This document shows positions 46,249 to 55,927 of a stretch of 64,000 bases of DNA, in pieces. The stretch is from CAVQCX01 sp963711095 (GTDB lineage: Bacteria > Pseudomonadota > Gammaproteobacteria > Chromatiales > Chromatiaceae), in the NCBI GenBank assembly GCA_963711095.1, contig CAVQCX010000009.1, positions 62,001-126,000 of the forward strand, in the 5' to 3' direction. The notes under the pieces are model-generated. The model saw nothing but the letters and a program-made list of their open reading frames with translations. It was not told the DNA's origin and searched no databases. Made by a program: the position numbers and the translations under genes. The first letter of the stretch is position 1, and every line of letters begins with the position of its first letter.

Positions 46249-47227
46249 TCAGGGGGTCCTCCAGGCGGTCGCCTTGGCGTCTGAGCCGGCCGACCAGCAC
46301 CTGGATGTCGAAACCCTCCGCCCCGACGCTGGCCAGCTCGGCGTGCAGGTCGTTCCCCGTTTTCGGCATAGCACGGCCTCCTGTTGTGCCGATGCTGACA
46401 CAACGGGCGATGCGCGATACTCGCGACCCTGCACCAGCACCACCTCCCGTTCCCGGTACAACGCCGCTCCCCAGCTCCGCGGAAAGGCGCCGGCTTGCCG
46501 GCGCAGCTGGCAGTCGGCCTCCAGGGCACGCAGCACGGCTCGGGCGAGGGCCGGCCGGTCCAGTGCTCTGCATCCCATAGCGGACCAGAAAGGGCTCCAG
46601 CAGGGTGTGAAGCTGGGCGCCCAGCCGGGCCGGATCCGGCTGGCCAAGGCTCGCGACCAGCAGCTGGATGCGGGCTTGGGGATAGGCGTGCTCGCCCAGG
46701 CCGTTGGCCACCACCACGCCGCCCGGGTTGACGGTGCAGGTCTTGCCCACGCCGGGGTCGGCGCCGGGCAGGCTGTCAATCTGGGGGGCTAGGATGACAC
46801 CGTGGGCCTGGGCCGCCAGGCGCCGGCACTGACCCACCGCGCCAATGTGGCGGGCGCAGGTGTCGACGTGGATGTAGAGGTACTGGTCGGCGAGCCGGCG
46901 ATGCAGCTCGCGACGCCGCGCCTCATGGTTTCCGAGGTAGGCGACCGGGAGCGCGCCCACCCCCTGACGGTCTAGGGCCAGCTTCTGCAGCACCCGATCG
47001 AGATTCACGCCGCACCCAGCACCGTAGCGCGGACTGACGATCAGGCTGTCCCGCCAGAGCGGACCCTGCTCGTCCACACCCACCGCCATATAGCCGGAGG
47101 CGCAGAACTCCAGCATGGCCAGCGAGCCCCGGTGGCCAGGCTGACGGACCCGCTCCCAGGCAGCCGCCCAACGGGCCGCCGCAGGAAGCACGCGCTCGCC
47201 GGGGCTCAGCCTAGTACAGCGCCGCAC
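46249..47227 (-). pseudogene. broken gene of unknown family (frameshift near 46575)
   Basis: The first frame reads MLEFCASGYMAVGVDEQGPL, SPRYGAGCGVNLDRVLQKLA, QYLYIHVDTCARHIGAVGQC and GVVVANGLGEHAYPQARIQL up to LLEPFLVRYGMQ. The conserved-looking text then continues one frame over as RALDRPALARAVLRALEADC and WGAALYREREVVLVQGREYR. No motif is decisive; the GAGxGxNLDR segment faintly recalls actin/BadF-type ATPases. It lies in the scarred region and is probably not functional. Confidence 0.45.
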
Positions 47228-47580
47228 AAATGCCAGCGAAAATTAAAGTTATCGGCACAGGACTTTTCCCCGATAAGTCCATTTGAATGGCCTCGCCATG
47301 GTCTTGTTGAAGTAATCAAGAAATTCAAGGATCTTGCTTCTCAACCTTTGCTTCGGTAGGCGCAAAGGAATCTGTCACCTCTTTCGGTCAGGACAGTGCA
47401 CGGTTCCACGACCAGGTCGAGACGGCTCTGGGACGCCGGGCCCCATGGGCTAAGCCGAGACGGCCGAGGAAGCAGCCCCACGAGGAGACAGAGGATTCGA
47501 TTGGGCGAGCCTATTCGCCGAAAATCGTGATCTTTCCCCGCATCATTCTCCCTGCGCAGAACCGACTGCATCGCCCCGGC
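47228..47580. other. intergenic, AT-richer patch, nothing recognised
   Basis: About 350 bases. The first half is AT-rich compared with its surroundings. No gene, terminal repeat or RNA fold could be supported. Confidence 0.35.
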
Positions 47581-48377
47581 TCAATTTCGGCGCGCCGGCT
47601 GCGAGCTGCCACCGTCGAGCCGCAGGAGCAGGTAATCCGATTCGTTAAACTGCTGGTGACTCAGCTCGGCGACCATGTGTCTCAGGATGCGCAGCCGAGT
47701 CTCCTGAATGGGATCGTCGGGCGTGCATTCGTCCTTGAGCTGGTCCATCAGCTCTTCCACGTTGGCCATATTCGGCGCGCTGATGAGCTCGAGCTCCAGC
47801 GCCGGACCATCCAGACGAGCCTTGACAACAAGCTCCATCGCCGTCCCGCGTCGGGAGGGCGGCTCGCGCTCGGACAGAAACACGAGGGCCTCCTCGGTCG
47901 CGAGCTCCAACCGAGAGACCGAATCCGCTCCCCAATCCATGTCCGCGGCCAGACGGCGGACGAAGCCCTGCAGCTCTCCGAGCGACTCGACCGCGGCCGG
48001 CAGTCGAATCGTGCGCGCCTTGGGGCCTTTCAAGTCAACAGCCAAGACAGTGTGAAGGCCACGATTCCACCCGCGGTCATGCCATTGTCGAGCAGGCTGC
48101 GGACCCGATCCGGCAATGCCTCGGGGAATATAGCGCGGCCCTGAAAGCCTACGCCGAGCCAGAAAGCGAGGCCGACGACGGTACCGTTCTCGTAGGGCAG
48201 GCCGCCGGAAGCGATCAGGCGAACCCCGTGGGCGAACAACAGCACTAGCAGGATCATGATGAATGCGCCCGCTACGGGTGGGGGAATGGCCTGCAGCAGG
48301 GCCGACAGCCCATGGGAGGGCCGCTCATCGGAGGCATAGCGCAGATCCGTCGTTGCCGGTTCGCGGGACTGATTCAT
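47581..48377 (-). pseudogene. fossil of a xanthine/uracil-type permease fused to an RsbW-like ATPase domain
   Basis: The upstream part encodes only the last membrane segments of an NCS2-type permease (PPPVAGAFIMILLVLLFAHG, YENGTVVGLAFWLGVGFQGR, MTAGGIVAFTLSWLLT). In another frame (TTG 48045) follows an HATPase/anti-sigma-like domain: WGADSVSRLELATEEALVFL and LELELISAPNMANVEELMDQ. In some relatives these two parts form one protein, so this is a 5'-truncated, frameshifted remnant. The 154-residue ATPase part could still be made separately. Confidence 0.6.
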
Positions 48378-48628
48378 GCGGCCTCCGTCGGCTGCCCTGG
48401 GGGAAGGCGATTGTATACAACTCAGCTGCAAAACCGGGGATAGACCACGATGTATGGCCCTTGGCTCTTTGCCTTGTGACCCCTGTCGGCGGAAGCGATA
48501 TCGGGTACCTGACCCAGGCCTTGCCGAGCCGGCCCGCCGGAAAGCCGTGGGGCATGGTTTGCGGCGAGGGTGAGGCTGCGATACTAAACTGACGACAGGC
48601 CGCCGTCGGCCGCTGACGGAGACGCACG

Positions 48629-49291
48629 ATGGATTCGGAGCTCTGGCTCGATCGCTGGGCGCGCAACGAAATCGGTTTTCACCAGGGCGAGGTCAACGCC
48701 CATCTGCAGGAATACTGGAAGCGCCTCGGCGTGACGCCCGGGGGCCGGGTTTTCGTGCCCCTGTGCGGCAAGAGTCGAGACATGCTCTGGCTGCGCTCCG
48801 AGGGTCATCCGGTGATCGCGGTTGAGGTCAGTCCGCTCGCGGTGGAGGCCTTCTTCCGCGAAAACGACCTGGAGGTGCAAGTGAGCCGACAGGGCACCTT
48901 CCGGCGCTGGGACAGCGACGGCCTGGTGATCCTGCAGGGCGACTTCTTCCACCTCCGTGCCCCGGACCTGGCAGACGTGGCCGGGATCTACGACCGCGCC
49001 TCGCTGATCGCCTTGCCGCCGACGATGCGCCAGCGTTACGCGGCCCACCTGCGCGCGATCGTCCCGCGGCGAGCGCAGAAACTGCTCGTGACCATGGACT
49101 ACGAACAGAGCGCAATGGACGGCCCGCCGTTCGCCGTCACCGAGGTCGAGGTAGAGGCGTTGTACGGTGACGCCTATGCCGTGCAACGGCTGTTCGTCCT
49201 CGACGTGCTGGACGAGAGCCCGCGCTTTCGCGAGCGCGGCTTGAGCCGGCTGGAGGAGAAGGTCTACCGCCTCGTGCCCCGCAACGGCTGA
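48629..49291 (+). CDS. tpm: thiopurine S-methyltransferase
   Basis: 220 residues, the bacterial TPMT length. Landmarks are LWLDRWARNEIGFHQGEVNA, VFVPLCGKSRDMLWLRSEGH, GTFRRWDSDGLVILQGDFFH, GIYDRASLIALPPTMRQRYA and LVTMDYEQSAMDGPPFAVTE. The enzyme uses SAM to methylate thiopurines; in bacteria it is linked to selenium and tellurium detoxification. GGAGA lies 7 bases before ATG. It is intact although the surroundings are scarred. Confidence 0.93.
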   Translation: MDSELWLDRWARNEIGFHQGEVNAHLQEYWKRLGVTPGGRVFVPLCGKSRDMLWLRSEGHPVIAVEVSPLAVEAFFRENDLEVQVSRQGTFRRWDSDGLVILQGDFFHLRAPDLADVAGIYDRASLIALPPTMRQRYAAHLRAIVPRRAQKLLVTMDYEQSAMDGPPFAVTEVEVEALYGDAYAVQRLFVLDVLDESPRFRERGLSRLEEKVYRLVPRNG

Positions 49292-49377
49292 CCGGACGTC
49301 CGCCCCCGCAATACCTGAGCATCGGCGTTTGCCATGTTCCTCCGTAAACGAGCAAGTGGAACAAGGTTGAGCCCCGC

Positions 49378-49656
49378 ATGTTTTGTCAGATCACTCAAGA
49401 CTGGCGCGGTCGCCCCTTGCCCAGCCGCGAAGTTGTGATGAATCCCATCAGCACCACCACAGCGTCGGGATTGCAGATTCACGCTGAATTGGACGAGAAC
49501 ACCTACGAGCCTGGTATCAAGGTCTCGGATGAGGAACTTGCCGGCCTTGCTATCGAGCGGGACAACTTCCACGGTGAGTGGGGCTACAAGATCCATCCCT
49601 GCCCGCCGAGCAATTCAGCCTGGAATGTGCAAGTTATGTCTCGTGAAATCCTTTAA
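49378..49656 (+). pseudogene. ISAzo13-type transposase remnant (C-terminal part)
   Basis: The frame reads FCQITQDWRGRPLPSREVVM, GLQIHAELDENTYEPGIKVS and DEELAGLAIERDNFHGEWGY, the characteristic C-terminal run of ISAzo13-family transposases. Only about 80 residues of a ~400-residue protein remain. No terminal inverted repeats were found. Confidence 0.65.
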
Positions 49657-49681
49657 TTATTCAGCACCGCGATAAATCGAC

Positions 49682-49707
49682 GGTCATTCCGGCTTGGAAG
49701 CCGGAGA
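49682..49707. repeat. partial REP-like palindrome
   Basis: GGTCATTCCGGCTTGGAAGC continues into CGGAGAA. It begins like the 33-base palindromes (GTCATTCCGG) but with another centre. It lies 92 bases before the full copy, so the two may form a REP pair. Confidence 0.55.
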
Positions 49708-49797
49708 AGCGGCACATGGACGTGCCGCTTACGGAGCCAGGCAGGCACGCCAGATGCCATGGACGGCAAGCGGGACGGTTAAGCACCCTCCCTGGTA

Positions 49798-49830
49798 CTG
49801 GATTCCGGCCAATCCATGGCCGGAATGACG
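49798..49830. repeat. REP-like palindrome, copy 2
   Basis: Base for base, this 33-base unit is the reverse complement of the one at 43931-43963. It closes the scarred region just before feoC. Confidence 0.8.
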
Positions 49831-50015
49831 AGAGCCGAATCGTTACGAAATCCTTAACACAGAAACCAATCGTGTCCGGTCAACGCCAAACACCGAGCTC
49901 CACCGATCCAAGCCGCAGCGCTCAGGTCGCCCGGCTTGCCGACGCCGGCGAGTCGTTCCAGCGCGCTCAAACGGACGTCTCAAACTGCGTGGCGAGCCAC
50001 CACGCGACGAAATGC

Positions 50016-50246
50016 TCAGCCGTCGCGGCCGCACCATTCGTAGATCTCGACCGTGGCGGGATCGCACTTGCAGCAGCCTCCAGCGCAGGGGGTCCCGCCG
50101 GGCAGGCGCCGCACCTGACCGCGGCGCTCCCATTCCGAGAGCATACCGCGGATGGCGTCCGGCGAGCTGTCGAAGTGCACGGCCAGATCCTGGACCGCAG
50201 CCCGGCCGTTGGCCCGCAGATAACGGCGGATGTCAGACAGAATCAT
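50016..50246 (-). CDS. feoC: FeoC-like iron-transport regulator
   Basis: 76 residues. A small winged-helix (ILSDIRRYLRANGRAAVQDL) is followed by a cysteine cluster CAGGCCKC, with four cysteines of the sort that bind an Fe-S cluster in FeoC. GAGGAGG precedes the ATG. It is the last gene after feoA and feoB. In enterics FeoC interacts with FeoB and affects its stability. Confidence 0.85.
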   Translation of the reverse strand: MILSDIRRYLRANGRAAVQDLAVHFDSSPDAIRGMLSEWERRGQVRRLPGGTPCAGGCCKCDPATVEIYEWCGRDG

Positions 50247-50278
50247 CGCGTCCTCCTCGCTCGGCGCCGGCCTCTCTT

Positions 50279-52606
50279 CTAGCCGACCGCCAGCGCCGCG
50301 AGGCGCCGGCCGCGCCGACCCCAGCCGTGCAGCGACCAGACCACCGCGGCGAACAGCAGCAGGATGCCCAGCAGCCAGCCCGCGGAAAGCGCCGGATGGG
50401 CACCGAAGGTGCCGGCTTGGTAGGCGAGCGTCCCGGCGGACCAGGCCAGGCCCGTGGTCCAGGCGACCACGAACAGGCTCCAGCGCCCGCCGACCTCGCG
50501 GTAGATGGCCGCCATGGCAGCGGTACAGGGGGCGTACAGCAGGATGAACAGCAGGTAGGCGAAGGCGCCGATGCGTCCGTCGAAGCGCTCGACCATCGCC
50601 GAGAAGGTACCGACCGCTACGGCCTGCTGCTTGGCCGCCTGCTCGGCGTCGGAGACATCGCCGATATTCATCCCCAGCGGGTCGGCGGCGGAGCCCAGGG
50701 CGGCGGCAAGGTTGACCGGAACACTCTTCACGGCATCCCCCAGGGCGCCCCAAAGACTGAAGGGTGCAGCCGCCGCCCGCCGTCCGGCCGGGTCCGCGCC
50801 CAGCTGGCTGTAAAGGGTGTTGAGGGTACCGACCACGGCCTCCTTGGCCAGGATGCCGGTGAACACGCCGACCGTAGCCGGCCAGTTGTCCTGGCGCAGA
50901 CCCATGGGCTCGAACACCGGTGTCAGACCACGCCCGATCTGCGAGAGCACCGAGCGGTCGGTGCTCTCGTTGCCGAAGCTGCCGTTGGTGCCGGTGGAGT
51001 TGAGCACCGCCAGTACCATGACCATCGGCACGATGATGCCCCCCGCCTTGACCACGAAGGAGCTGCTGCGCTCCCAGGTGCGGATGCCCACGCCCTTGGC
51101 GGTGGGCAGGTGATAGGTGGGCATCTCCATGACAAACGGGGCGGACTCGCCCCGCAGTAGGGTGCCTTTCATGATCAGCCCGGTCAGCACCGCCATGGCG
51201 ATGCCGATCAGGTACAACAGGAACACCAGATTCTGCCCGCCCACCGGGAAGAAGGCCGCCGCGAACAGCGCGTAGACCGGCAGGCGCGCGCCGCACGACA
51301 TGAACGGGGCCATCAGCACGGTCAGCAGCCGGTCGCGCGAGGTCTCCAGGGTGCGGGTCGCCATGATCGCCGGGACATTGCAGCCGAAGCCGACGATCAG
51401 CGGCACGAAGGACTTGCCGGGCAGGCCCACCCCGCGCATCAGCCGATCCATCACGAAGGCCGCCCTGGCCATATAGCCCGAGTCCTCCAGGACCGACAGG
51501 AACAGGAACAGAAAACCGACGATCGGGATGAACGAGGCGACCGTGCGCACCCCGCCACCCAGACCGTCGGCGAGCACCACGGAGAGCCAATCGGGGCTGC
51601 CCACGCGCCCCAGCAGGGCCTTGAGCCCGTCCACGAACAGCGCCGCCGCGGCCTGGTCGAAGAAGTCGACGAAGGCCCCGCCGATCTTGATCGTGAACAT
51701 AAACATCAGGTACATGACGACCAGGAACACCGGGATACCGAGCGCCCGGTTGAGCACCACCCGATCGATCAGCTCAGTCAGGTTGCGCGCCACCTCGCCC
51801 TGGGTGTGCTGGCAGTGCCTGACCACCCCATGCACGAAACCGTAGCGGGCGTCGGCGAGCAGGATGTCCACTTCGTCGCCGGTCTGCGCCTCGACGCCAC
51901 TGGCCCAGGCCCGTGCCTGGTCGTTGGCCTCTGCGGTGCCCAGCTGCAGCGCCAGGGTCTCCCCTTCCAGCAGCTTCAGGGCCAGCCAGCGGGCGTCGAG
52001 CCCCTGCGCCTCGGCCCGCCCGCGCACCAGGGGTAGCAGCGCTGCGATCCCTCGGTCCAGGACGGCCCCGTAGGCAATGGCCGTGGCCGGCCGCTGGGGC
52101 TCGGCGATGGCCCTGGCGGCCACCTCGCGAAGCCCGGCCACCCCGCTCTCGCGGGACGCCACCAGCGGGACCACGGGGCAGCCGAGCTGGGCGGAAAGGG
52201 CCGCCAGGTCGATCTGCAGGCCGAGCCGCCGGGCCTTGTCCATCATGTTCACCGCCACCAGCATCGGCACCCGCATCTCCAGCAGCTGGCTGGTGAGGTA
52301 CAGGTTGCGCTCCAGGTTGGCGCCGTCGACGATGTTGACCACCAGGCCGGGCTCGCCGGAGAGGATGTAATCGCGCGCGATCTGCTCGTCCACTGAGGAG
52401 GCCCCGTGGGGCAGGTCCAGAGAGTAGATGCCGGGCAGATCGACCACCTCGACGGTGCCGCCGCCGTGGCGGTATTCGCCGGTCTTCTTGTCGACGGTCA
52501 CGCCCGGCCAGTTGCCGACCCGCTGGCGGGCACCGGTCAGGGCATTGAACAGGGTGGTCTTGCCGCAGTTGGGATTACCACAGAGGGCGATGGTCGCCTG
52601 TGTCAT
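50279..52606 (-). CDS. feoB: FeoB ferrous iron transporter
   Basis: 775 residues. The N-terminal GTPase has G1 GNPNCGKTTLFNALTG, G3 VVDLPGIYSLDLP and G4 NMMD. The membrane part holds the two gate motifs: PLIVGFGCNVPAIMATRTLE with its conserved cysteine, and YAPCTAAMAAIYREVGGRWS. It imports Fe(II) under low-oxygen conditions. Its ATG overlaps the feoA stop (ATGA). Confidence 0.97.
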   Translation of the reverse strand: MTQATIALCGNPNCGKTTLFNALTGARQRVGNWPGVTVDKKTGEYRHGGGTVEVVDLPGIYSLDLPHGASSVDEQIARDYILSGEPGLVVNIVDGANLERNLYLTSQLLEMRVPMLVAVNMMDKARRLGLQIDLAALSAQLGCPVVPLVASRESGVAGLREVAARAIAEPQRPATAIAYGAVLDRGIAALLPLVRGRAEAQGLDARWLALKLLEGETLALQLGTAEANDQARAWASGVEAQTGDEVDILLADARYGFVHGVVRHCQHTQGEVARNLTELIDRVVLNRALGIPVFLVVMYLMFMFTIKIGGAFVDFFDQAAAALFVDGLKALLGRVGSPDWLSVVLADGLGGGVRTVASFIPIVGFLFLFLSVLEDSGYMARAAFVMDRLMRGVGLPGKSFVPLIVGFGCNVPAIMATRTLETSRDRLLTVLMAPFMSCGARLPVYALFAAAFFPVGGQNLVFLLYLIGIAMAVLTGLIMKGTLLRGESAPFVMEMPTYHLPTAKGVGIRTWERSSSFVVKAGGIIVPMVMVLAVLNSTGTNGSFGNESTDRSVLSQIGRGLTPVFEPMGLRQDNWPATVGVFTGILAKEAVVGTLNTLYSQLGADPAGRRAAAAPFSLWGALGDAVKSVPVNLAAALGSAADPLGMNIGDVSDAEQAAKQQAVAVGTFSAMVERFDGRIGAFAYLLFILLYAPCTAAMAAIYREVGGRWSLFVVAWTTGLAWSAGTLAYQAGTFGAHPALSAGWLLGILLLFAAVVWSLHGWGRRGRRLAALAVG

Positions 52607-52839
52607 TTCAGCCCCTCGACCCGGACGATGGCGGCCTCTTCGCGCCGCAGACTCAGGGAGAAACCGCGCACCCGGATCTCCACCGGATCGCCCAGGGGAG
52701 CCACCCGCACCACCTCGAGCTCAGTGCCGACGGTCAACCCCAGGGCAAGCAGCTTTTTTCGAAAGCCCTTGTCGCCCTGGGCGAAGCCGAGGATGCGGCC
52801 ACGATCGCCGGTATGCATTTCGCCGAGATGGGTGGACAT
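52603..52839 (-). CDS. feoA: FeoA
   Basis: 78 residues of SH3-like beta fold: GDRGRILGFAQGDKGFRKKL LALGLTVG-type start, ELEVVRVAPLGDPVEIRVRG and the close FSLSLRREEAAIVRVE. FeoA is a cytoplasmic partner that supports FeoB. It is first in the feoABC operon and has a Fur-like site just upstream. Confidence 0.93.
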   Translation of the reverse strand: MSTHLGEMHTGDRGRILGFAQGDKGFRKKLLALGLTVGTELEVVRVAPLGDPVEIRVRGFSLSLRREEAAIVRVEGLK

Positions 52840-53164
52840 AGCTCACGGATTCAGAATCGCTAGAAATGCGAATTATTATCATCTAGGGCAATGAAGTCAA
52901 GAAGACGCCGGGCCCGGCCACACGTCGGAGCCTTGCCAGGCGGGCTTTCAGCCTGATTTCGGCCGCCGTCCGTATCCCGAGCATCGAGGGAAGCGGGCGT
53001 CGCGGAGCTTCCGTGCCGATGGCAGGGCACGGTCCTCTGCCGGGGCGCACCCGAGACCCGCTGCGGCCCGGCTCGGCACCTCTGCTACGCTTGCATATGA
53101 CAGCCGTGCGGCCCCTGCGGACCGGCACCCTAGGCGCTCTCGGCGGATGCTAGCGAGGGCTGCC
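52840..53164. other. intergenic with feo promoter region
   Basis: About 325 bases between divergent genes. The AT-rich patch near 52861-52884 is the Fur-like site listed separately. The remainder shows nothing. Confidence 0.45.
52869..52884 (-). promoter_or_regulatory. Fur-box-like site before feoA
   Basis: On the minus strand AGATGATAATAATTCG resembles two GATAAT-type hexamers of the Fur consensus; the third is poor. It lies 30-45 bases before the feoA start in an otherwise GC-rich region. Fur with Fe(II) would repress feoABC. Confidence 0.55.
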
Positions 53165-53889
53165 ATGCGATACGAGCCTTCTATTGGCCCTCGATTCAGG
53201 GGCGCGGGGAATTCGTCCGGCTGGCGCTGGAGGCGGCCGGCGCCGAGTATTTGGACGTAGCGCGTGAGCGCGGTCGGGGTATGGGCACTGCAGCGATGAC
53301 GCAGCTCATGGAAGGCCCCGAGCTGGGCCGTCCGCCGTTCGCACCACCCTTCCTGCGTTCCGGCAAGTTGGTGATCGCCCAGACCGCCAACATCCTGCAG
53401 TACCTGGGACCGCGTCTGGAACTGGTGCCCAAGGCTGAGTCCGGCCGGCTCTGGGCGCATCAGCTGCAGCTCACCGTCGAGGATCTGGTGGTGGACGTCC
53501 ACGACACCCACCACCCGATCGCAGCCAGCCTCTATTATGAAGACCAGCGGCAGGAGGCGCACCGTCGCGCGCAGTACTTCACCCAGGAGCGTGCCCCGGA
53601 GCTGCTCTGCTACTTCGAGCGCGTAATCGAGCGCAACCGCGCCGGCCGCGGCTACATGCTGGGCCCCAGCCTGTCGTACGTAGATCTGTCCATGTTCCAG
53701 ATCGTCGCCGGGCTGGACTATGCCTTTCCGGCCATGATGGCGCGGCTGGGGCCTCGGATTCCGCGCCTGTTGGGGATTCACGGACGGATCGAGCAGCACC
53801 CGAGGATCGCCGCGTACCTGACGTCCGCGCGCCGCCTTCCGTTCAATGAAAACGGCATCTTCCGTCACTACGCCGAGCTCGACGGTTAG
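53165..53889 (+). pseudogene. glutathione S-transferase, frameshift near 53178
   Basis: ATG 53165 begins MRYE, then the conserved GST N-terminus FYWPSIQGRGEFVRLALEAA appears one frame over and runs on unbroken to 53889. LVIAQTANILQYLG is the thioredoxin-fold glutathione contact region; VEDLVVDVHDTHHPIAASLY and GPSLSYVDLSMFQIVAGLDY belong to the helical domain. One base appears to be missing right after the start. Substrate unknown. Confidence 0.78.
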
Positions 53890-54157
53890 GCCCCGGAGGC
53901 TGCTAGAATCACCTCGAACGGCGCGGTCGCGCGCTGGACCGGCTGGCTGCGGGCAAAGCCGAGCCGGCATGACGCTCGTCTGTGCCGCGCCCGTGATCAG
54001 GACGGCCGCTGGACTGCGACCGCCGATGCTGCGCCGCCTACCTCGGACCAGCGGATGAGGGAGCCGGGCGTCCATCCACCGGCCCGGGGACAAACCTCGG
54101 GCAAGAGCATCGCATCGCAGGGAGGCCGGACAGACTCGTCGACCTGGGAGACGCAGG

Positions 54158-55492
54158 ATGAAGGCATCCAGCGCCAAGCTCGCTTTGATTCCGGTCGGGC
54201 TGGTGATCGTCGCATTGCTGCCCAAGACAGTCGCCTATCTGACCCTCAAGAACGAGCTCGATAATGCGATCAAACGGGTACAGCCCCTGGTCAGCATCGA
54301 CTACCGAAGCCTTTCGACCGGGTACGACGGCAGCGTCACCCTCAGTGGCATCGAGGCGCGCCTGGCCGAAGCAAGCGAGTCGTTGCAAATCGACCAAATA
54401 CAGCTGACTGGAGACAACTTCCTGTTCCCCTTGCGCCTGTCCGGCATGGCGCAGAGCCATGAGTTTCCCCGCCGGATGCGCCTGCGCGTCATCGGCATGG
54501 AGATACCGGACCTGGACAAGCTGGTGCCCCCCCGCATGGCCCGCATGTCCCCTGGGCTTACCGAGCTGGAGCAAGGCTGGGACAGCGCGTCTTGCAGCTT
54601 CGTGAATATCGCCCGGGATGTCGGCTTTCAGCAGGCCGTGCGCACGCCCGGCCGGCTGGACCTGGACCTCGGCTATGTGTACGACCCTGACGCCGAGGCG
54701 ATGGACGCGAATTACTCGATAAGTCGCACGGGCATCGGGTCCCTGTCGGTGCTGGGACACATCTCCGGGCTACCGGACCCCCCCGCCCTGACGTCCGGCT
54801 CCAAGCCCAAGCTCGAATCCGCCGAGGTACACCACAACATAGACCCGGGGTATCTCCGCGGTAAGCTGGCGAGCTGCGCCGAGCAGTCCCACGAAAGCCT
54901 GGGGGACTTCGTCGCGAGGCTGATCGTCGGTCCCGACTCGGTCTTGGCTCGCGAGACGGGCTGGGTGCTCAACGACGCCCTGGCCCAGACCCTGTCGGCC
55001 TATCTTCTCGACCCCGGAGAGATCGCGCTCACCATGAAGCCGGCGCCCTACCTCCTGACCCTGCCGGCGGCCCCGTCGAGCCCGCAGGAGTGGGTCCAGT
55101 TGCTGGGCATGTCCGTCACCATCAAAGATCAGCCGGTGCAAGACCTGAGCATGCGTGCCAGGGGCCGGCCGTCCTCCGAGTCCACCGCGCCGGGCGGGCG
55201 TCAGTCCGACCGCCGCGGCAACGCCGGGACCGAGTCCCGAAGGCTGACCTTCGGCTATGCCGAGGTCCGTCCGAGCGCCCTCGGTCGATATATCGGCCGC
55301 GCAGTTCGGGTGCGCACCCACACCCACGCCCAAGCGCTCACCGGTGTCCTGAAGAAGGCCAATGCCAACGTGGCGCAGATCGACAATCGGGTCCACGGCG
55401 GGCACATCACCATGCATGTGCGGGTGGCCGATATGACGCGCGCCGAGGTCTATCTGCGCAGCGACGAGCTTGAGGCTGCGCCCCACGAGTAG
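54158..55492 (+). CDS. membrane-anchored periplasmic protein, unknown
   Basis: 444 residues. One N-terminal helix (KLALIPVGLVIVALLPKTVA) is followed by a long region of beta-prone segments (IDYRSLSTGYDGSVTLSGIE, PLRLSGMAQSHEFPRRMRLR). The layout (anchor, then VSIDYRSLxTxxDGS) loosely recalls YdgA/AsmA-like envelope proteins. I cannot assign it. A variable charged stretch (PSSESTAPGGRQSDRRGN) lies near residue 345. Confidence 0.7.
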   Translation: MKASSAKLALIPVGLVIVALLPKTVAYLTLKNELDNAIKRVQPLVSIDYRSLSTGYDGSVTLSGIEARLAEASESLQIDQIQLTGDNFLFPLRLSGMAQSHEFPRRMRLRVIGMEIPDLDKLVPPRMARMSPGLTELEQGWDSASCSFVNIARDVGFQQAVRTPGRLDLDLGYVYDPDAEAMDANYSISRTGIGSLSVLGHISGLPDPPALTSGSKPKLESAEVHHNIDPGYLRGKLASCAEQSHESLGDFVARLIVGPDSVLARETGWVLNDALAQTLSAYLLDPGEIALTMKPAPYLLTLPAAPSSPQEWVQLLGMSVTIKDQPVQDLSMRARGRPSSESTAPGGRQSDRRGNAGTESRRLTFGYAEVRPSALGRYIGRAVRVRTHTHAQALTGVLKKANANVAQIDNRVHGGHITMHVRVADMTRAEVYLRSDELEAAPHE

Positions 55493-55927
55493 CTCGTGCT
55501 GGTACAAAGCTATCATCCTGGAAGCGGCAGTTGAACGGCCGCCAGGGTGCGTGCCGCGTGGTGTCTGGCAAGGCATGACGAGGCGGACTAAATCGCCGGG
55601 AGCGATTTGAACAGCTACCGCTGGCCCGCAGGGCGAAGGGCAGGATGCCCGGAGTAATAGTCGATCTATGCCAACGAGTTATTACGCAGCCAGGCGCCGC
55701 GCGGTGCGTGCCCCAGTGGTCGTAGCGGCCATCACCCAATGGGTGAGTATCGAGTTTTTCCATAAACACGGTCCGAGCAGTCACTGGATCGCTGCTCGAA
55801 GCGGTCAACTGCTGTTTCTAGGATCATTCAGCAAGTCGCCAAAGGCTCAGGCCCAAGGCGCGGAAGAGCTCGGGCGCGCAGGCCTCCGGGCCGAGCGCAA
55901 AGCCACCGGGCCTGGGGTGCGCGTCAG
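55493..55927. other. intergenic, nothing supported
   Basis: About 435 bases between convergent genes. Frames on both strands have some ordinary-looking peptides (FMEKLDTHPLGDGRYDHWG on the minus strand), but no start, domain or neighbour supports a gene. Confidence 0.3.
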
